Assembly (NCBI GenBank): GCA_001586965.3
Contig: LUCW03000545.1
Coordinates: forward strand, 1 to 47,500
Origin: Sphaeroforma sirkka
Taxonomy: Eukaryota > Opisthokonta > Ichthyosporea > Ichthyophonida
Length of the DNA: 47,500 nt
Direction of reading: 5' to 3'
Positions 1 to 20,356 of the stretch are shown here, piece after piece (the first letter of the stretch is position 1; each line of letters begins with the position of its first letter). The translations under genes were made by a program, and so were the position numbers. Below the pieces are notes generated by a model that had not been told where the DNA came from, did not search any database, and saw only the letters and a list, made by a program, of their open reading frames with translations.

Positions 1-87
1 TTATTATGAACCAACCGTATCTGTGGTAGAATCGCAATTCATAGGATCTTCCGACTCTTATATTGTCGTATTTCCTTCATTTCACAG

Positions 88-2740
88 GCGGACGTTTTAC
101 ATTCAAATGACACACTTACATCGGAACAAGCGGACTTCATTCTATACAAGCTGAGGATATTCTGCTTGGAATGTATGTTTTACCGAGGATATCCAAATGA
201 TAAAAGGTTTTTATTTAAAAGTATTTCTCTGTACATGATTTCTCTAAGTCTTGTGCTTAGAAGTCGAAGGCTGATATATAAGTCAGAGAGGCATATAATA
301 ATTCAATACGGCTTCGATACAACTCGTCTTCCAAGCTTCCGAGTGTAGGTTCCGGTTTGATCTTCCTCTTCTTTGTATATTGTAACAAGGCACATGCGTG
401 TGTGGGTTAGGGTTGTGTGACTCGACATCCGCGTGGTGCATTGCTGCTAGTACAACATGTATTAACCGATTTGTCATATTCGTACTAAATAATATTATGC
501 ATCGCGATACTCGATTATATCAGGTTGACATATGTTTTGCATGAGAATTTATCAACTCATCGTATTTAAATGTACTGTCTCTATTATCTATTCCTCGTCT
601 CACGACCTGATCCGTACTCTCACCTTCAGACGGTATGGGGTTTGTGAACACCTCCACAACGGCCAAGAACAACTGCGATCTACTACTCAGCTACACACTG
701 CATCTGCTGTACAATCGGCAGTTCATGAGCACAGCGAACGTAATCGACAGAGGTGTGTGTATGTGTGTGACTTATAGTACGGAACAGTGTTGCATACGTC
801 AATGGTATATGCGGATGGGTTCATGATGTGCATGCTAGTTGTGGGCTTAGACCCTATCGATTCGGGGCTTGGGGTTGCAATGACCTCCCACTTTGTATGA
901 CTCGAGACTCGTTGTTTGGTGAAAAGCAAACGCCGCACGCTTGTGCTCTGTGTGTATATGTAAGGAAATGTAGAGACGTACATATGTATATGTATTTGCA
1001 TGTGTACAGTCACCGTACATGTGATCAATTAGAGACGTACATATGTATATATATTTGCATGTGTACAGTAACCGTATATGTGATCAATTAGAGACGTACA
1101 TATGTATTTGTGTTTGCATGTGTACAGTAACCGTATATTGATCAAATAGAGACGTACATATGTATATGTATATGCATGTGTACAGTAGCCGTATATTGAT
1201 CAAATAGAGACGTTATGTATTTGTATATGCATGTGTACTGTAATCGTGCATGTGATCAATTAGAGATGTACATATATATTTGTACATGCATGTGTACAGT
1301 AACCGTGCATGCGGTCAAAATCAAAGTAGCTATAGTCATGGCGAAATTGATCGATTTTTGGGGCATGAACTAGTCAATTGGCCACAGAAACTGAAGTGTG
1401 TGCACCTTGTACGGCTTAGGTATACTACCTTAACTAGCCGACCTTGTACGTGTGTATCTGCGGTGTATGCCAAAACGTGCGCAACGCTTGCAGTTAGGGA
1501 ATTGTCACGCATACGTCACATTTCGTTACTAAATCATGAGAAGCTCACCCTGATCTATGAATGCACGCGTGATATCACAAACTTATTGTCGCGGTCGTTA
1601 GCTTCGTTCTGTGATGTCAATTTGGCAGGCTGTCTCTCTGCCCTGTGATTAGTTTTGAGTGTAGGCAGTCTCGATAGTGTGCATTCGCCCATATATTGAG
1701 TGCCGTATGTACCTATCTAATCACATACGTATGTACCAACTCGAAGTTCTGTTCCACGTGCATACATCGAGTGAACACTGCGGAACGTTCGTCAAACAGT
1801 CTCCCTGTCTTGTACGATAAAATGCACGTATTACAAATTAATCGAAAGCACTTGTACAAGGCTGCTCCAGCACCAGTATCTCGCCTGTGGTTTGCGTACG
1901 CTGCAATAAATGTTCGATTAATCGACCTTGTATTGGGTCCATTGCAGGCAACATTTTTGTACCAAGGGGCTGGGACACTTATCCGAAGATTGATGTGCTG
2001 GCTGGGAATATAAAGTCAATGAACCCCGAGGAATCATTTGAAGATGTCATCAAGGAACCCACACTGCCAAACCGTACATCTCCATTGCCTTTCCGTGCTA
2101 TAGCCGATAGTGGGTATGTGCATCTTTTATATATGGCCGTCCTTTAATGTATAGTATAGGGGATACAGACTCATACTTGCGTACTCACAAATCATTTAAG
2201 TTCAACAAATTACTGAAATCGTCCTAAGACAGACACTGGCCCTTTGATCTGCTCGCATTTCAATTTGTATCCCTCGTCCCTTCGGTCCAAGTATGCCGTT
2301 CGAAAGCACAGTTGAGAATGCTACAAGTCAGTAGTATTGAACATGTGACGCGGTTACTGCCCAGAATAAGTTCACAAGAAACTTATTCACGTGTACAATA
2401 TGTATACCTCAGTCGATACAAGAAATAATGCTCCCATGCACCTTACAGCGATAACAGGAAAACGCCAGCCGAATTGGAACAGAGTTTCCTATTACGCATC
2501 CGGAAAGAGCTGGAGGCGGCCGCCGAAGCGAACAAATCGTCCAGTACCACCACAGGCACACACGCCTTACAGTCATCCCATGAAAGAGACAATGCAGCAG
2601 AGCGAGATGGGGCAAGACAGGTGTCTTCTAATTCCACTGCAAGTGGTGCAGCGACAGCGGAGAAGAACAAGGATCCGGCGGCGTTCTTTGCGACGCTGAA
2701 GAATCTTTCCCTGGCGAGAAGTGCGACACCTAAACACTAG
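88..2740 (+). CDS. DYNC1LI: Cytoplasmic dynein light intermediate chain, C-terminal part (gene starts before the window)
   Basis: Four exons, 88-172, 630-752, 1948-2113 and 2449-2740, join in phase to 222 codons including the TAG stop. The encoded stretch follows the end of the dynein light intermediate chain GTPase-like domain: LRIFCLEYGMGFVNTSTTAK, then NCDLLLSYTLHLLYN, then NIFVPRGWD and KIDVLAGNIKSMNPEESFED. The family has matching LRKFCLQYGA, YTS, NLDLLYKYI and FIPAGWDN motifs. The last exon is a polar linker followed by DPAAFFATLKNLSL (about 2672-2713), the expected position and pattern of the short helix through which this subunit binds cargo adaptors such as BICD and Hook proteins (family knowledge). 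The protein links the dynein motor to adaptors in the cytosol. The exon 2 donor is GTGTGTGT in a GT-rich tract. Intron 753-1947 carries a 59-bp minisatellite. The N-terminal Ras-like part lies outside the window. Animals split the family into DYNC1LI1 and DYNC1LI2; I cannot say which is closer. Confidence 0.88.
971..1318 (+). repeat. Minisatellite, six copies of a 56-60 bp unit, in a dynein light intermediate chain intron
   Basis: Units start at 971, 1030, 1089, 1147, 1205 and 1261. Each begins TAGAGAYGTACATATGTAT and contains GCATGTGTACAGTA, ending near GATCAA. Copies differ by a few substitutions and 1-3 base indels, so the array has diverged after expansion. It sits wholly in intron 753-1947. 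Confidence 0.9.
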
Positions 2741-2787
2741 TTATCAGGATGGTATTTAGCTGCAAGTGATTGAGGTGTATATTGTGA

Positions 2788-2793
2788 AATAAA
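2788..2793 (+). terminator. Poly(A) signal AATAAA of the dynein light intermediate chain gene
   Basis: A canonical AATAAA lies 47 bases after the TAG stop, a usual spacing for a 3' end signal. No other candidate is closer to the stop. Confidence 0.6.
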
Positions 2794-3367
2794 ATATCTA
2801 CTAGTGCCTCTTTAGGTTGTTTTTATTATTAGTAGTAAAATCTGTTTGGGGTTAGCAAGTGCTTATGTAACTAGTTCTAGATTAATAGCGAAAAATCGTC
2901 ACATATTCGATCTTCTTTTTCGAGAATAACTCGGTGTCTGTTGCCAATTTTTGCCACCCTAAACTTTTGATTGTGTACATGAGATTCAATATGCATTTAA
3001 CCTCAGATGAGCAACAACAACACCGGGTAGCATGACCAACTCCTTCGTGATCCATAAGATTTCGCGTGTGTCTTTCTATTGAAAATACGTTCGTTCCATA
3101 CCGACCAGGAAGTTATGCTTTAAAGAAATACTCGTTTATTTCGGTGCATTGATACACTTTAGCGTAAATAGTTGCCTTAGTAAACATGATTCTTTCAGCG
3201 AGAAAGACAGTTACATCAAAGCTACATGAAGTCAAATATAAAATGCGTTTAATGTACCTGGATCGCTTGCTACAAATATATGAATACTATATTTGTTCAA
3301 CATTGGCAATAAACTAGTGTGAAGACCATTAGTGGTATGTATACAATAGCTTACATTTTGTATACAA

Positions 3368-3369
<2 letters not shown>

Positions 3370-3435
<66 letters not shown>

Positions 3436-4033
3436 TATTATATACATATATACATATACATATATATATATAATATATATGCTATATATATAATAATATA
3501 TATATATATATAATATATATAATATTATATATACATATATTACATATATATATATGCATATTGCATATATACACATATATACATATACATATCATATATA
3601 ATAATACATATTATATAATATATTATATGCATAATATATATAATATTATTAATATATATATATATACATACATATATATACATATAATAATAATATAATT
3701 ATATATATATATTATAATAATATTATATATAATATATTATTATAATACATATATACATATATATATATGCATGAATTATATATTACAAACACACACCGTT
3801 TATATATATAACAACACAATACAATCAAATATATTATATATATATGACAATAATATATAATATATATTATATATTATATATATATATATACATACATAAT
3901 GTATTGGCTAATAATATATAATATATATATATATATATATAATATATACATACATATATATATTATATGTGATTGTGTGCGATGCGATGATGATACGTGT
4001 GTGTATGCGTGTGCGTGTGTGTGTGTGTGTGTT

Positions 4034-4080
<47 letters not shown>
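3370..4080. repeat. Composite (TA)n / AT-rich block with a (GT)n tract
   Basis: Pure TA runs about 3372-3431, then irregular A/T words such as TAATATATA to about 3960. A GT-rich tract follows at about 3990-4034 and a second TA run at 4037-4080. All small reading frames here (poly Ile-Tyr) are artefacts of the repeat. Confidence 0.9.
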
Positions 4081-4083
<3 letters not shown>

Positions 4084-4604
4084 ACCGTGTACATGTGTCG
4101 ATTTGTACCACGTGTTCATGCTTTGAGTTGTTGACTTTGAACCTTGACCCTCTAGAGAGAGTAGAATGTATTAACAAGCTTTATCGGACTATTGTCCGAA
4201 GAACTTTGAACTCGTAAAGTTTGGACTCGTGTGTATGTTGATTGGAAAATGCTTTTGCCATAGTTATGTTTTTTGTATTTCATGGAGTCTCCGGGGGAAA
4301 TTGCCTCTTGCTAGAGACAAAAGTCATTTTTCCGAGAGACTTGACCCCTGAGGAACATGTGTATTAAAAATTTTATTTGTGCAGCGTTTTTCAATAAAAT
4401 TCAAAACTATGACAACCAACGAATTATTAGATCTCATTGGCGCATACAACTAGGTCAACACTTTTTGATATTAGCAACGCACAAACGTTTTTATCACAAT
4501 GGTAAATATCACAAAGCAAACCCTCTTTAGTATAATAGCACATCACTATTGATGTGCTATCGTATTGGCGTAACGTTGGGCATACTGATATTCAAGACAT
4601 AAAC

Positions 4605-5714
4605 ATGAAAGTGGCTATTGAGCTCACCGTCCTATACCTGGCGCACGTCGCAGGCGCAATTATGCACCGATTGAATGCTGACGTAAAGCTGGAAATCGAC
4701 AAGGTAGTAAATGCATATGGACACGGGATAGTCTCGTACAGGGTTCTAGGTAAGTACTTTGCGTTCTTTTAGTTGTATGTGTCGCTTTAAAAGTCAATCA
4801 GTATTAATTCTATTTTCGCGTGAGATACATTGACAAATCGGAAAGCGGAATAACATCACCAAATATGTCCCACGTGTCTTGTGCGCATTTAAACTGGTTT
4901 TCCATCAAATTTATGGTCCACAGAGCCGGTATATGAATTCGGAGCTAAGATCGGTGACACTGACGTAGGCTATCGTCAAGTTGGTGTATGTGTATGCAGA
5001 TTCAACATTGAAAATATCAATACACACACGGATGAATCGAGACTACAGACACTTGCGCATAACCAGAAGAAGCACTCGTGCGAATGTAATTTCGCGTTGG
5101 AAACAAAGAAATACGCACAGAGGCTCATGGACAAAGAATTCGGTACCTCTGATGAGACAGAACCATATCCATGGGAACCGTTCGAACTACTAGATAACGA
5201 GGAACTCAATGAACCGTACGAATTCGACAAACCGGTTGCAATGGAGAGCAAAGAAGTAGACGCTGAAAACGACAACGATGGCGAGAATGAGAAAACAGTT
5301 GAAGAGGAGGAAAGCGGCGTGAAGACAACAGACAGTGAGAAATACACTGAAATTGACGTTAGCGAAGGTGCAAGCGGTGAAATAAGCGAGAACGAGTGTG
5401 AAATCAACACAGGTGACAGTGAGGTATCAGGTTCTGATGTTTTCACACATGATAGTAGCATCTCGAATGATTTAAAAATAGGGTTAAATATGGTAAGCGA
5501 CGGTGAATCAGATTTCATATTCGACAGTGACCGGGATCGCGATACAACAAAAAGTGAAGTGGACAACACAGTCGGCGCTGGGCCCACACATACCCAAAAA
5601 AATGCGAGCTCAGGATGGGGAGAATATACTGACATAGGATACACAGACGGAGAAATTGGTGAAGGTTATGGTAGTAACTGTGATACCGAGAAGGATTCGC
5701 GCGATACGAAATAG
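4605..5714 (+). CDS. Unrecognised 311-residue protein with a small N-terminal domain and a long acidic tail
   Basis: Two exons, 4605-4749 and 4924-5714, join in phase (donor GTAAGT, acceptor CACAG) to 312 codons including TAG. The first ATG of the open frame is at 4605. Residues 1 to about 140 look folded, with mixed hydrophobic and polar segments (VLYLAHVAGAIMHRLN, YEFGAKIGDTDVGYRQVGV, CECNFALETKKYAQRLMDKE) and then PYPWEPFELLDN. From about residue 150 to the end the chain is strongly acidic, rich in Glu, Asp, Ser, Thr and Gly, with no hydrophobic core, so probably disordered. The N-terminus is mildly hydrophobic but contains Glu and His, so a signal peptide is unlikely. I do not recognise the family. 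A faint likeness in order of elements (a helix ending in HR, a VGTQDV-like strand, a PWE motif) to the small HORMA protein ATG101 is noted only as a weak hypothesis. It converges on the 929-residue gene, with a nuclease-gene remnant between them. Confidence 0.6.
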
Positions 5715-6039
5715 TCAGAGACATCAAGTGGTTCTCTGTATCCTACGCATGTGGCTTAAGGATTACAGATCGTCTATCGATATACTCATACTCAGTACCT
5801 AAATAGCTTATGCGGATTCTATATGATTTTAATAATTCAATATGCACCCTTCAATGGACATATACTTTATCTGATCCAATCATAGCATCGAGAATGCCAT
5901 CAAGAGTATACAAATGAGACTGAGCAAATCAGGAAGACATTGTGCGAGCGACTCCAACCGCAAACCACCCTTTTTGACGTCTGTATTTAAGTTGATAATA
6001 CATACCTGGTGGTTAGGGAACGAATACATAAGATGCCAT

Positions 6040-6430
6040 CCCTTTGTGTGATCGCGTATGATCGTACTGTGCAAACCGGTGCTGCAAAACGCCTGACACA
6101 TCCTCTACGGCGACACCAGGTTCACCAGCGAGACCAAAGGACTCTCCGGGTTTGGCGCCACACTGGTACGCGAGCTCAGCAAGCACTGTTCTGTATTGTC
6201 TGCGGAGTAGTTTCGGACCTCCCAGGTCTGCAGCCTGTGTCCCACGAACGCGCCCATGAACCAAGCTCAGGTGTGCGGATCATCCGCGTTTTAAGAACCT
6301 CCGCAGTTTAACGTGCACAAGATAGACGGGAATGCAAATCCTGTTCTTGCGCGACAAGAATGCTGTCTTTGATATATTCCGCAACGTGCTAGAGACAACG
6401 GTCTTGAAACGGGTGGACGAGGTGTGTAGG
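6040..6430 (+). pseudogene. Decayed Fanzor (eukaryotic TnpB-like) nuclease gene fragment
   Basis: In pieces spread over more than one frame, the plus strand encodes the ordered C-terminal landmarks of the Fanzor/TnpB family. These are ILYGDTRFTSETKGLSGFGA and LVRELSKHC (the strand and helix before the zinc ribbon), FRTSQVCSLC (family pattern EYRTSxxCxxC), CKSC (second zinc-ribbon pair), and RDKNAVFDIFRNVLE (RuvC III pattern RDxNAAxNI). These proteins are RNA-guided DNA endonucleases carried by eukaryotic transposons (family knowledge). The gene is clearly dead, broken by several disruptions, and no N-terminal or RuvC I part can be followed with confidence. Sequence from about 5885 may belong to it. 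I found no terminal repeats marking the host transposon. The longest opposite-strand frame here (6013-6264) is a shadow. Confidence 0.62.
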
Positions 6431-7076
6431 TGCAGCTGCATCGCACGCGCAGAGCCAACTAGCTGACACACACAGACGCACACACAAACACAACATGGGA
6501 TTGCCCGCGCCAAGGGTTGTCCATTGGAGATCATTCACTGTTCACGGAAACGTGCACTGGATCCGAGTGACTTCTTTTTGTATTTTGCGAACGTAGAACA
6601 TTCTGTTAATGCCAAGTTAACAGTGAATAAATACTAAACAGGGAGAACCTGCCGTTTATGAATTAACGAATGGCCACCTGTCTGGTCACTCTTGAATGTT
6701 CAATATTTCACTTCGAAGAAAAATAAACAATCTTCACAAAGACAATTGCACAGACTAGCGCCAGATGGAATTGATTAGGAGGCCAATCCACTCGGGTCGG
6801 AACACTAGATTGTGCAACACACTATAGCGACACAGACTAGGGCCAATGAGAATCAAAGAATAACGTAGTGTCCGTGACTGGGACGCAGATAGAGATTGTA
6901 TATCTGGAGACTATGCACAGGCTTGACATAATATTAGTTTGACCTGCCAGCCTCCAGGATCCAAGATTGTATATTTTATATTGGGAATATATCAAAAACG
7001 ACAAGCGCTTGACATATTTGGCCAACTGATGAATATTGAACATTGTGACAAGTCGGTTTCATGGAAAATTGAACGG

Positions 7077-7078
<2 letters not shown>

Positions 7079-7118
<40 letters not shown>
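7079..7118. repeat. (TA)n microsatellite
   Basis: About 40 bases of uninterrupted TA in the intergenic region, followed by TGTAATTATGTAATTATG. Confidence 0.9.
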
Positions 7119-7121
<3 letters not shown>

Positions 7122-7559
7122 ATTATGTAATTATGTATTTTTATATATACATGCAAATACACATTTATTACTTCACGACTTTAAAGCTTTGGTGTAACTA
7201 TTTTTGGTGTAAAAAGTATGCGCTTGCCATATTAATCTCACTTAGATTCTTCATTAGTTTATTCAGTTGAGTCTAATTAATTATTCAAGATCCTGCGGTC
7301 GCGTTTATCGGAACTTTTTCCACGCGTGTATATAAGCTTTCACGTACATAATCTATATTCCAGATACAACCATTACTCATAACAATATCTGAGGTCTGTC
7401 TCTCTATCCGAATCTTCGAAACCGTCCAGCTGGTACTTGTTCGGCATACATGCGCATACGTATGCCACCTCTACTAATAGTCAGCAACCCGACCAGATGC
7501 GGGCAAATAACATCAGTAGGCCTTATTTAAACTAAACCGTGTCATTTTTAACGGTTATC

Positions 7560-16886
<9,327 letters not shown>

Positions 16887-17450
16887 TTTTTTTTGGGTAT
16901 GTTTGACTACTATCGCCCCTAAAAGTACTCTTGACACTTATGAAGTAATTGATGAACGTCAACAATCGAAGGCCAACCACCTTAATACGTCCAGGCGTAT
17001 ACGTGGATTCCAATACTATATTCAACCCACCAAAGAACGAGCAGTCAGCGTTATATTAAATCAAACTGTATCGAAGTTAGATATGTACATAAGTTTATAA
17101 CTTTTTTAATAAAAGAGTGTGCTGGCAACTGGCCTCGAAGAGCAAAGTCAAAGAAGTCACGACTTTGACCTTCTTCGTTGAATATTGAATATGTATGTAT
17201 GAATAAAGTACTGCTCGCCTTCTTATGTGCCGAGAAAGCGGAAAAGCCTTACATATATGCGTTGGCAGGAATTGGAGTCATTTAATTGGTACTGTGGTTT
17301 GGTATGTGCTCGGTATTAGGGTTTCGAGGGGATTTCGACCAACAGAAACCCTAGAGAAAACTGCACCGTGTGTTCACTGTGTCCCGTGTGTATTCTATTC
17401 AAGAAAAATAGTAACCGAGCACCGATAAAATATATTGCGTCATAAATCCA

Positions 17451-17458
17451 TGACGTCA
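17451..17458. promoter_or_regulatory. CRE-type bZIP site TGACGTCA
   Basis: A perfect 8-bp CREB/ATF palindrome lies 143 bases before the riboflavin synthase ATG. A related GCGTCAT lies just upstream. Occupancy is unknown. Confidence 0.45.
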
Positions 17459-17491
17459 CTGTTTATCGCAGTACTCGCTCATGACTGGGAT

Positions 17492-17498
17492 TGAGTCA
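17492..17498. promoter_or_regulatory. AP-1/Gcn4-type bZIP site TGAGTCA
   Basis: A perfect TGAGTCA lies 34 bases after the CRE and about 100 bases before the riboflavin synthase ATG. In fungi Gcn4 binds this motif at biosynthetic genes (established knowledge); whether this organism does so is not known. Confidence 0.4.
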
Positions 17499-17600
17499 TT
17501 GTGGGACTTGGCTGAAACGTGCGATATTATTTACATATTTATATTATAGATAGCAACTCGTGGATATCAAATGTGAATCATTATTGCATTGTTATTCAGT

Positions 17601-18254
17601 ATGGTGTTCACAGGTATTGTACAAGGGCTGTGTCCCGTTGCCAGCTTCACGGATAAGGAAGGTATCAGAAGGCTGGTTATGAATCTGGGGCCGAAGGGCG
17701 AAGCTCTGAGCAGCAATTTACAGACTGGTAAGTAAAGCATCGGAACGCAAGTGCATGCACGTGAATTAATACATAATGTGTACAAATATATTCGGAATTA
17801 TATTGCCTATGGTTGTATCTGAAATGCAATGTATCTTTAAGTCTAGCTACGTTACATACTAGCAACGTTTTATAGAATTGCATAGATGTGATTTTGAATA
17901 CAATTTTTAGATTCATCGTGTTCCAACTTTTATGATTAACCTGTGACCACTATGCGAACAGTAGCAACATGGAAGGCGGTTAAACTCTGGCTATAGTTTT
18001 GTTATTTTTCACATACAGCTGCACTTGAGTCTCTGTACTCTTCATGAAATCATAGATTTATTTAGTTCCTTTGTATGAAAGGCTGATAAGAATATATGGT
18101 TTGCCTGCTTGAAAAGTCACGCGAGAATCGTAATATTCGAATCTGGCGAGCAATTTTCCATTTTATAGTATAAACAAAAGTATATAAGTATTCATATCGA
18201 TTTGAAGTGTTTTTATACATATAGCGTATATGTATACATACATATACTAAATTA

Positions 18255-18350
<96 letters not shown>

Positions 18351-18402
18351 CATAATTCCATATTTATGCATTTCATATATTATATTTTGATTTGATAATC
18401 CC

Positions 18403-18451
<49 letters not shown>

Positions 18452-18532
18452 TGTGTATGCATGCATGTATGTATGTGTATGTGTACATATATATATACAC
18501 ACACACATACACACATATATATATATATTATT

Positions 18533-18604
<72 letters not shown>

Positions 18605-18623
18605 ATATATATATATATATTGT

Positions 18624-18664
<41 letters not shown>

Positions 18665-18673
18665 GCACACACA

Positions 18674-18711
<38 letters not shown>

Positions 18712-20265
18712 TGTATAGATATAGATATAAATATGGATTAAGAAATAGGTTAATATCCAGATTTACTTAGATTTAGATATGTACGAATATACACATATCA
18801 AGCTGATGTTTTGAATCTATTTCTGGTCCATTCAATTTTCAATCACTTTCTGTACATTAGGTGCAAGTATCTCACTCAACGGTGCGTGTATGACTGTGGT
18901 GAAGTTCGAGGCCGACTCGTCTGGGAATTTGGAGGTTTCTTTCGATATTATGCAGGTAATGAGAAAAGGTGTATATTGAGTTTATACACACGATGTGTCA
19001 GTCTAGTCAAGTCTACATTTCAAATCGTATATAGTCCACATGGGAGTTTAAACCTTTATTTAATCTACTGTTCGTCGAAGTATATGGGTTCGGTAGTTTC
19101 GGTTCAACCTATGTGTGATAGTCGTGGTACATATGGCTTCACTGCAATATATCTTCCATTAAACGTGCTATGTCGGTTTGGTATATTCATCCTGCTTTTG
19201 GTCTTCTGCATGCTCGGTAGGTATATGTGTGAATGGTTTTATCCTTAGCGCTCTCTACACCCGTATGTTCATGTACATATATATATATGGCCCACTTGAG
19301 TTATGTTATATGCACAGCTATGGAACGTAGCGATACAGTATATAATTACCATCGGCTTCCAGTACCGAATGATAACAAACAGTTATGCAGTACTTATGTA
19401 TCACTAGTACTATCAGTCCGAGTGTCAGGTTCAAACTGACGCGATATACTTGTTCCGGAATAAACTGGTGGGTATAGACAGAGCATCCTCGCTTTCAAAA
19501 CAAGAAGTACTAACGCCCTCTATGATCTCCGTGCTTGATCATTGGGTTCTGTTGATCGCATTATCTGTCTCTTCTGGTTCATACAGGTCATGCGATGTTA
19601 TAGTTTAGCTCACTTCTTACGTACGCTAGTCCAGGTTTTTTTATACAAAACACACTTCCTTCTATTTTGTTTGAGGTATCAGTTTTGCACATAACCATCA
19701 CAATGGCTTCAGATTTATCATATCAATATACTTCGACTTAGCTGCTGGTCGTTTGTCAAACTTTGTATGCGCCATGGTGACGTTGGCTTCCAAAATCAAA
19801 AACAGTCGAATACGTATATTTCACCAGCCTGATCATACCTTACGTATTTACATGTAAATCTTGTATATGTGTACCACCCTTGGCTTCTATATCTTCATCG
19901 CGACTAACGTTTGTTTCCTGTTATTGCATGCACATGTAGGAATCACTAAACAAAACCAATCTCGGGGCGTTAGCTGTTGGCGACAAAGTCAATGTTGAGC
20001 GCGCTTTGAAGATTGGAGATGAACTTGGGGGACATCAAGTTTCTGGTCACGTTGACGTCAAAGCAAGGGTATGCCAGACTCCCGCCAACGGCTTTTTGGA
20101 ATACTTTATCCAGTGTACATGTTCAATACCTATGTATTTTGTATGTCCTTCTATATATATATATATTACGTACGTACGTACGTGGATATATGTATGTATG
20201 TATGTATGTATATGTATGTGTATGTATGTATATATATATCTATTTATCTTATATATATATATATG

Positions 20266-20356
<91 letters not shown>

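Larger units (their letters stand above)
2741..4604. other. Intergenic region with an AT-rich repeat block
   Basis: No gene is seen between the dynein subunit stop and the next ATG. The first 600 bases are ordinary AT-rich sequence. From 3370 to 4080 there is pure or nearly pure A/T repeat with one GT tract. From 4081 to 4604 I see no coding potential; promoter elements of the downstream gene may lie there but none is recognisable. Confidence 0.7.
5715..7559. other. Intergenic region between convergent genes, holding a transposon-nuclease remnant
   Basis: Apart from the Fanzor-like remnant at about 6040-6430, this stretch shows no gene. It has a short CA tract (6466-6490) and a TA run (7079-7118). 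Sequence from 6560 to 7540 is unremarkable, AT-rich and non-coding. Confidence 0.6.
16887..17600. promoter_or_regulatory. Divergent promoter region between the 929-residue gene and riboflavin synthase
   Basis: The two start codons face away from each other 714 bases apart with no gene between. The region holds a perfect CRE palindrome (17451-17458) and an AP-1/Gcn4-type site (17492-17498), both closer to the riboflavin synthase start. No TATA box is obvious. Assigning the whole stretch as promoter is inference from the layout. Confidence 0.5.

Noticed and set aside
4976-5644. 222-codon minus-strand Ser-rich frame
   Set aside because: Shadow of the acidic tail of the plus-strand 311-residue gene; Glu/Asp codons read as Ser/Phe/Leu on the other strand.
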